Part shown: positions 60,445-64,000 of the stretch, in pieces | How positions within the stretch are numbered: position 1 is the first letter of the stretch | Layout of the letters: the number at the start of each line of letters is the position of its first letter | NCBI GenBank assembly: GCA_029224185.1 | Contig: JANZKI010000043.1 | Location: 62,001 to 126,000 of the forward strand | Length of the DNA: 64,000 nt | Reading direction: 5' to 3' | Source: Karalla daura | Lineage: Eukaryota > Chordata > Actinopteri > Chaetodontiformes > Leiognathidae | Made by a program: the position numbers and the translations under genes | Notes under the pieces: model-generated | What the model saw: only the letters and a program-made list of their open reading frames with translations | Database searches by the model: none | What the model was told of the DNA's origin: nothing

Positions 60445-61689
60445 TTTTTTTCACTTTCGGCGAGGGTTAATATCTCAGCTCCAGGATCAAATCCGGCCTC
60501 GGGATTGCTTTTTCCAGTGAGCGTGGGCCACCCGGGAGGCGGCTCACACCCCAAATCGTGCGTTTGGACTCGCTCGTTCGGGGTCGGGATTTCGGCCGAA
60601 AACGACAGGTCCGGGGTGGTCGTTTTTTTCACTTTCGGCGAGGGTTAATATCTCAGCTCCTGGACCACAGCCGGCCTCGGGATTGCTTTATCCAGTGAGC
60701 GTGGGCCACCCCGGAGGCGGCTCACACCCCAAATCGTGCGTTTGGACTCGCTCGCGAGGGGTCGGGATTTCGGCCGAAAACGACAGGTCCGGGGTGGTCG
60801 TTTTTTTCACTTTCGGCGAGGGTTAATATCTCAGCTCCTGGACCACAGCCGGCCTCGGGATTGCTTTATCCAGTGAGCGTGGGCCACCCCGGAGGCGGCT
60901 CACACCCCAAATGGTGGGTTTGAGCTCGCTCGTTCGGGGTCAGGAAATCGGCTCAAAACGACAGGTCCGGGGTGATCGTTTTTTTCACTTTCGGCGAGGG
61001 TTAATATCTCAGCTCCGGGACCACAGCCGGCCTCGGGATTGCTTTTTCCAGTGAGCGTGGGCCACCCCGGAGGCGGCTCACACCCCAAATCGTGCGTTTG
61101 GACTCATTCGTTCGGGGTCAGGATTTCGGTCGAAAACGACAGGTCCGGGGTGGTCGTTTTTTTCACTTTCGGCGAGGGTTAATATCTCAGCTCCGGGACC
61201 ACAGCCGGCCTCGGGATTGCTTTTTCCAGTGAGCGTGGGCCACCCCGGAGGCGGCTCACACCCCAAATCGTGCGTTTGGACTCATTCGTTCGGGGTCAGG
61301 ATTTCGGTCGAAAACGACAGGTCCGGGGTGGTCGTTTTTTTCACTTTCGGCGAGGGTTAATATCTCAGCTCCAGGATCAAATCCGGCCTCGGGATTGCTT
61401 TTTCCAGTGAGCGTGGGCCACCCGGGAGGCGGCTCACACCCCAAATCGTGCGTTTGGACTCGCTCGTTCGGGGTCGGGATTTCGGCCGAAAACGACAGGT
61501 CCGGGGTGGTCGTTTTTTTCACTTTCGGCGAGGGTTAATATCTCAGCTCCTGGACCACAGCCGGCCTCGGGATTGCTTTATCCAGTGAGCGTGGGCCACC
61601 CCGGAGGCGGCTCACACCCCAAATGGTGCGTTTGGACTCGCTCGCGAGGGGTCGGGATTTCGGCCAAAACGACTGGTCCGGGATGGTCA

Positions 61690-61987
61690 TTTTTTTACCT
61701 TTCGGCGAGCTTTAAAATCTCAGCTCCAGGATCAAATGATCCTGGAGCTGAGATTTTAAAGCTCGCCGAAAGTGAAAAAGTGAAAAAAACGACCACCCCG
61801 GACCTGTGGTTTTTTTCACTTTCGGCGAGCTTTGATATCTCAGCTCCAGGATCAAATCCGGCATCGGGATTGCTTTTTCCAGTGAGCGTGGGCCACCCCA
61901 GAGGCGGCTCACACCCCAAATCGTGCGTTTGGACTCGCTCGTTCGGGGTCGGGATTTCGGCCGAAAACGACAGGTCCGGGGTGGTCG
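61690..61987 (+). repeat. Fold-back monomer 33
   Basis: Core 61699-61772, with gctcgttcgg. The upstream monomer reads aaatggtgcg (G at 61625), a mix of S and T marks. Next unit 1,899 bp on (k = 10). Confidence 0.95.
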
Positions 61988-63588
61988 TTTTTTTCACTTT
62001 CGGCGAGGGTTAATATCTCAGCTCCAGGATCAAATCCGGCCTCGGGATTGCTTTTTCCAGTGAGCGTGGGCCACCCGGGAGGCGGCTCACACCCCAAATC
62101 GTGCGTTTGGACTCGCTCGTTCGGGGTCGGGATTTCGGCCGAAAACGACAGGTCCGGGGTGGTCGTTTTTTTCACTTTCGGCGAGGGTTAATATCTCAGC
62201 TCCTGGACCACAGCCGGCCTCGGGATTGCTTTATCCAGTGAGCGTGGGCCACCCCGGAGGCGGCTCACACCCCAAATCGTGCGTTTGGACTCGCTCGCGA
62301 GGGGTCGGGATTTCGGCCGAAAACGACAGGTCCGGGGTGGTCGTTTTTTTCACTTTCGGCGAGGGTTAATATCTCAGCTCCTGGACCACAGCCGGCCTCG
62401 GGATTGCTTTATCCAGTGAGCGTGGGCCACCCCGGAGGCGGCTCACACCCCAAATCGTGCGTTTGGACTCGCTCGCGAGGGGTCGGGATTTCGGCCGAAA
62501 ACGACAGGTCCGGGGTGGTCGTTTTTTTCACTTTCGGCGAGGGTTAATATCTCAGCTCCTGGACCACAGCCGGCCTCGGGATTGCTTTATCCAGTGAGCG
62601 TGGGCCACCCCGGAGGCGGCTCACACCCCAAATGGTGGGTTTGAGCTCGCTCGTTCGGGGTCAGGAAATCGGCTCAAAACGACAGGTCCGGGGTGGTCGT
62701 TTTTTTCACTTTCGGCGAGGGTTAATATCTCAGCTCCGGGACCACAGCCGGCCTCGGGATTGCTTTATCCAGTGAGCGTGGGCCACCCCGGAGGCGGCTC
62801 ACACCCCAAATCGTGCGTTTGGACTCGCTCGCGAGGGGTCGGGATTTCGGCCGAAAACGACAGGTCCGGGGTGGTCGTTTTTTTCACTTTCGGCGAGGGT
62901 TAATATCTCAGCTCCTGGACCACAGCCGGCCTCGGGATTGCTTTATCCAGTGAGCGTGGGCCACCCCGGAGGCGGCTCACACCCCAAATGGTGGGTTTGA
63001 GCTCGCTCGTTCGGGGTCAGGAAATCGGCTCAAAACGACAGGTCCGGGGTGGTCGTTTTTTTCACTTTCGGCGAGGGTTAATATCTCAGCTCCGGGACCA
63101 CAGCCGGCCTCGGGATTGCTTTTTCCAGTGAGCGTGGGCCACCCTGGAGGCGGCTCACACCCGAAATCGTGCGTTTGGACTCATTCGTTCGGGGTCAGGA
63201 TTTCGGTCGAAAACGACAGGTCCGGGGTGGTCGTTTTTTTCACTTTCGGCGAGGGTTAATATCTCAGCTCCGGGACCACAGCCGGCCTCGGGATTGCTTT
63301 TTCCAGTGAGCGTGGGCCACCCCGGAGGCGGCTCACACCCCAAATCGTGCGTTTGGACTCGCTCGCGAGGGGTCGGGATTTCGGCCGAAAACGACAGGTC
63401 CGGGGTGGTCGTTTTTTTCACTTTCGGCGAGGGTTAATATCTCAGCTCCTGGACCACAGCCGGCCTCGGGATTGCTTTATCCAGTGAGCGTGGGCCACCC
63501 CGGAGGCGGCTCACACCCCAAATCGTGCGTTTGGACTCGCTCGCGAGGGGTCGGGATTTCGGCCAAAACGACTGGTCCGGGATGGTCA

Positions 63589-63886
63589 TTTTTTTACCTT
63601 TCGGCGAGCTTTAAAATCTCAGCTCCAGGATCAAATGATCCTGGAGCTGAGATTTTAAAGCTCGCCGAAAGTGAAAAAGTGAAAAAAACGACCACCCCGG
63701 ACCTGTGGTTTTTTTCACTTTCGGCGAGCTTTGATATCTCAGCTCCAGGATCAAATCCGGCATCGGGATTGCTTTTTCCAGTGAGCGTGGGCCACCCCAG
63801 AGGCGGCTCACACCCCAAATCGTGCGTTTGGACTCGCTCATTCGGGGTCGGGATTTCGGCCGAAAACGACAGGTCCGGGGTGGTCG
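63589..63886 (+). repeat. Fold-back monomer 34
   Basis: Core 63598-63671, with gctcattcgg. Last fold-back in the window. A cccgggagg P monomer follows and is cut by the window end. Confidence 0.95.
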
Positions 63887-64000
63887 TTTTTTTCACTTTC
63901 GGCGAGGGTTAATATCTCAGCTCCAGGATCAAATCCGGCCTCGGGATTGCTTTTTCCAGTGAGCGTGGGCCACCCGGGAGGCGGCTCACACCCCAAATCG

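Larger units (their letters stand above)
1..64000 (+). repeat. 178-bp satellite array with higher-order structure
   Basis: The window is entirely made of a head-to-tail 178-bp monomer. Each monomer has a T7 tract followed by cactttcggcgag, a variable ctcc(t/g/a)gga block, the gtgagc...gctcac dyad, and an aaaacgac...gtcgtttt dyad. Monomers differ mainly at a fixed set of diagnostic sites, so subtypes and segment copies can be followed. No stretch longer than a few bases falls outside the monomer or its fold-back derivative. Monomer length is near nucleosome plus linker, as in many centromeric satellites. Centromeric identity is inferred and not shown by the sequence. All monomers share one orientation apart from the short inverted pieces inside the fold-back units. 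Confidence 0.98.

Noticed and set aside
1..64000. CRISPR array
   Set aside because: The repeat is contiguous, with no unique spacers. The 178-bp unit is far too long, and the conserved and variable sites are mixed along it.
1..64000. Ribosomal DNA spacer repeat
   Set aside because: No rRNA-like sequence or promoter repeat is seen in 64 kb. A spacer array would be interrupted by rRNA genes.
1..64000. Naming the species or a published satellite family
   Set aside because: I do not recognise the monomer with confidence. Any name would be a guess without a database search.

Overview
The whole 64 kb window is one uninterrupted tandem satellite array. I find no gene, RNA gene, mobile element or unique sequence in it. 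The basic unit is a 178-bp monomer, about 61% GC, repeated head to tail in one orientation from the first base to the last, so both array edges lie outside the window. The array holds roughly 337 monomers. This architecture (nucleosome-scale monomer, higher-order repeats, near-identical segmental duplications) is typical of centromeric or pericentromeric satellite DNA in a eukaryote. The sequence does not name the organism. A plant is plausible but unproven. CpG is not depleted.

The unusual element is a modified monomer of 298 bp that occurs 34 times. It carries a 120-bp fold-back insertion: a forward piece of the monomer, then the same piece inverted, then the forward piece again. This gives a perfect 35-bp-arm palindrome with a 4-nt centre, inside a longer imperfect palindrome of about 130 bp. 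The inverted piece can pair with the copy on its left or the copy on its right. Successive fold-back units lie 178 x k + 119 bp apart (k = 3 to 16) once local indels are allowed for. They have therefore been copied with the array by unequal exchange and were not inserted independently.

The layout shows four homogenisation domains. Domain I (1 to about 21.9 kb) has long spacings (k = 8-16), a GTTAAC variant after almost every fold-back, and a 5,222-bp tandem duplication. Domain II (about 21.9-31.2 kb) has a gcgttttccagtgaccg variant before each fold-back. Domain III (about 31.2-39.9 kb) is disturbed: it has a 30-bp duplication at one palindrome centre, two centre-deleted palindromes, a chimeric unit that has lost its fold-back, and runs of one monomer subtype. 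Domain IV (about 39.9-64 kb) has a gctttatcc variant before every fold-back and short 653-bp three-monomer units, including a near-perfect triplicate. Several nested duplications (offsets 889, 1,424, 1,721, 2,789, 3,976, 4,332, 4,451 and 6,350 bp) can be traced by private base changes.

The many open reading frames of 62-156 codons are by-products of a GC-rich repeat and I do not call any of them genes. Alignments were done by eye, so breakpoints are approximate to within a monomer unless a base is quoted.
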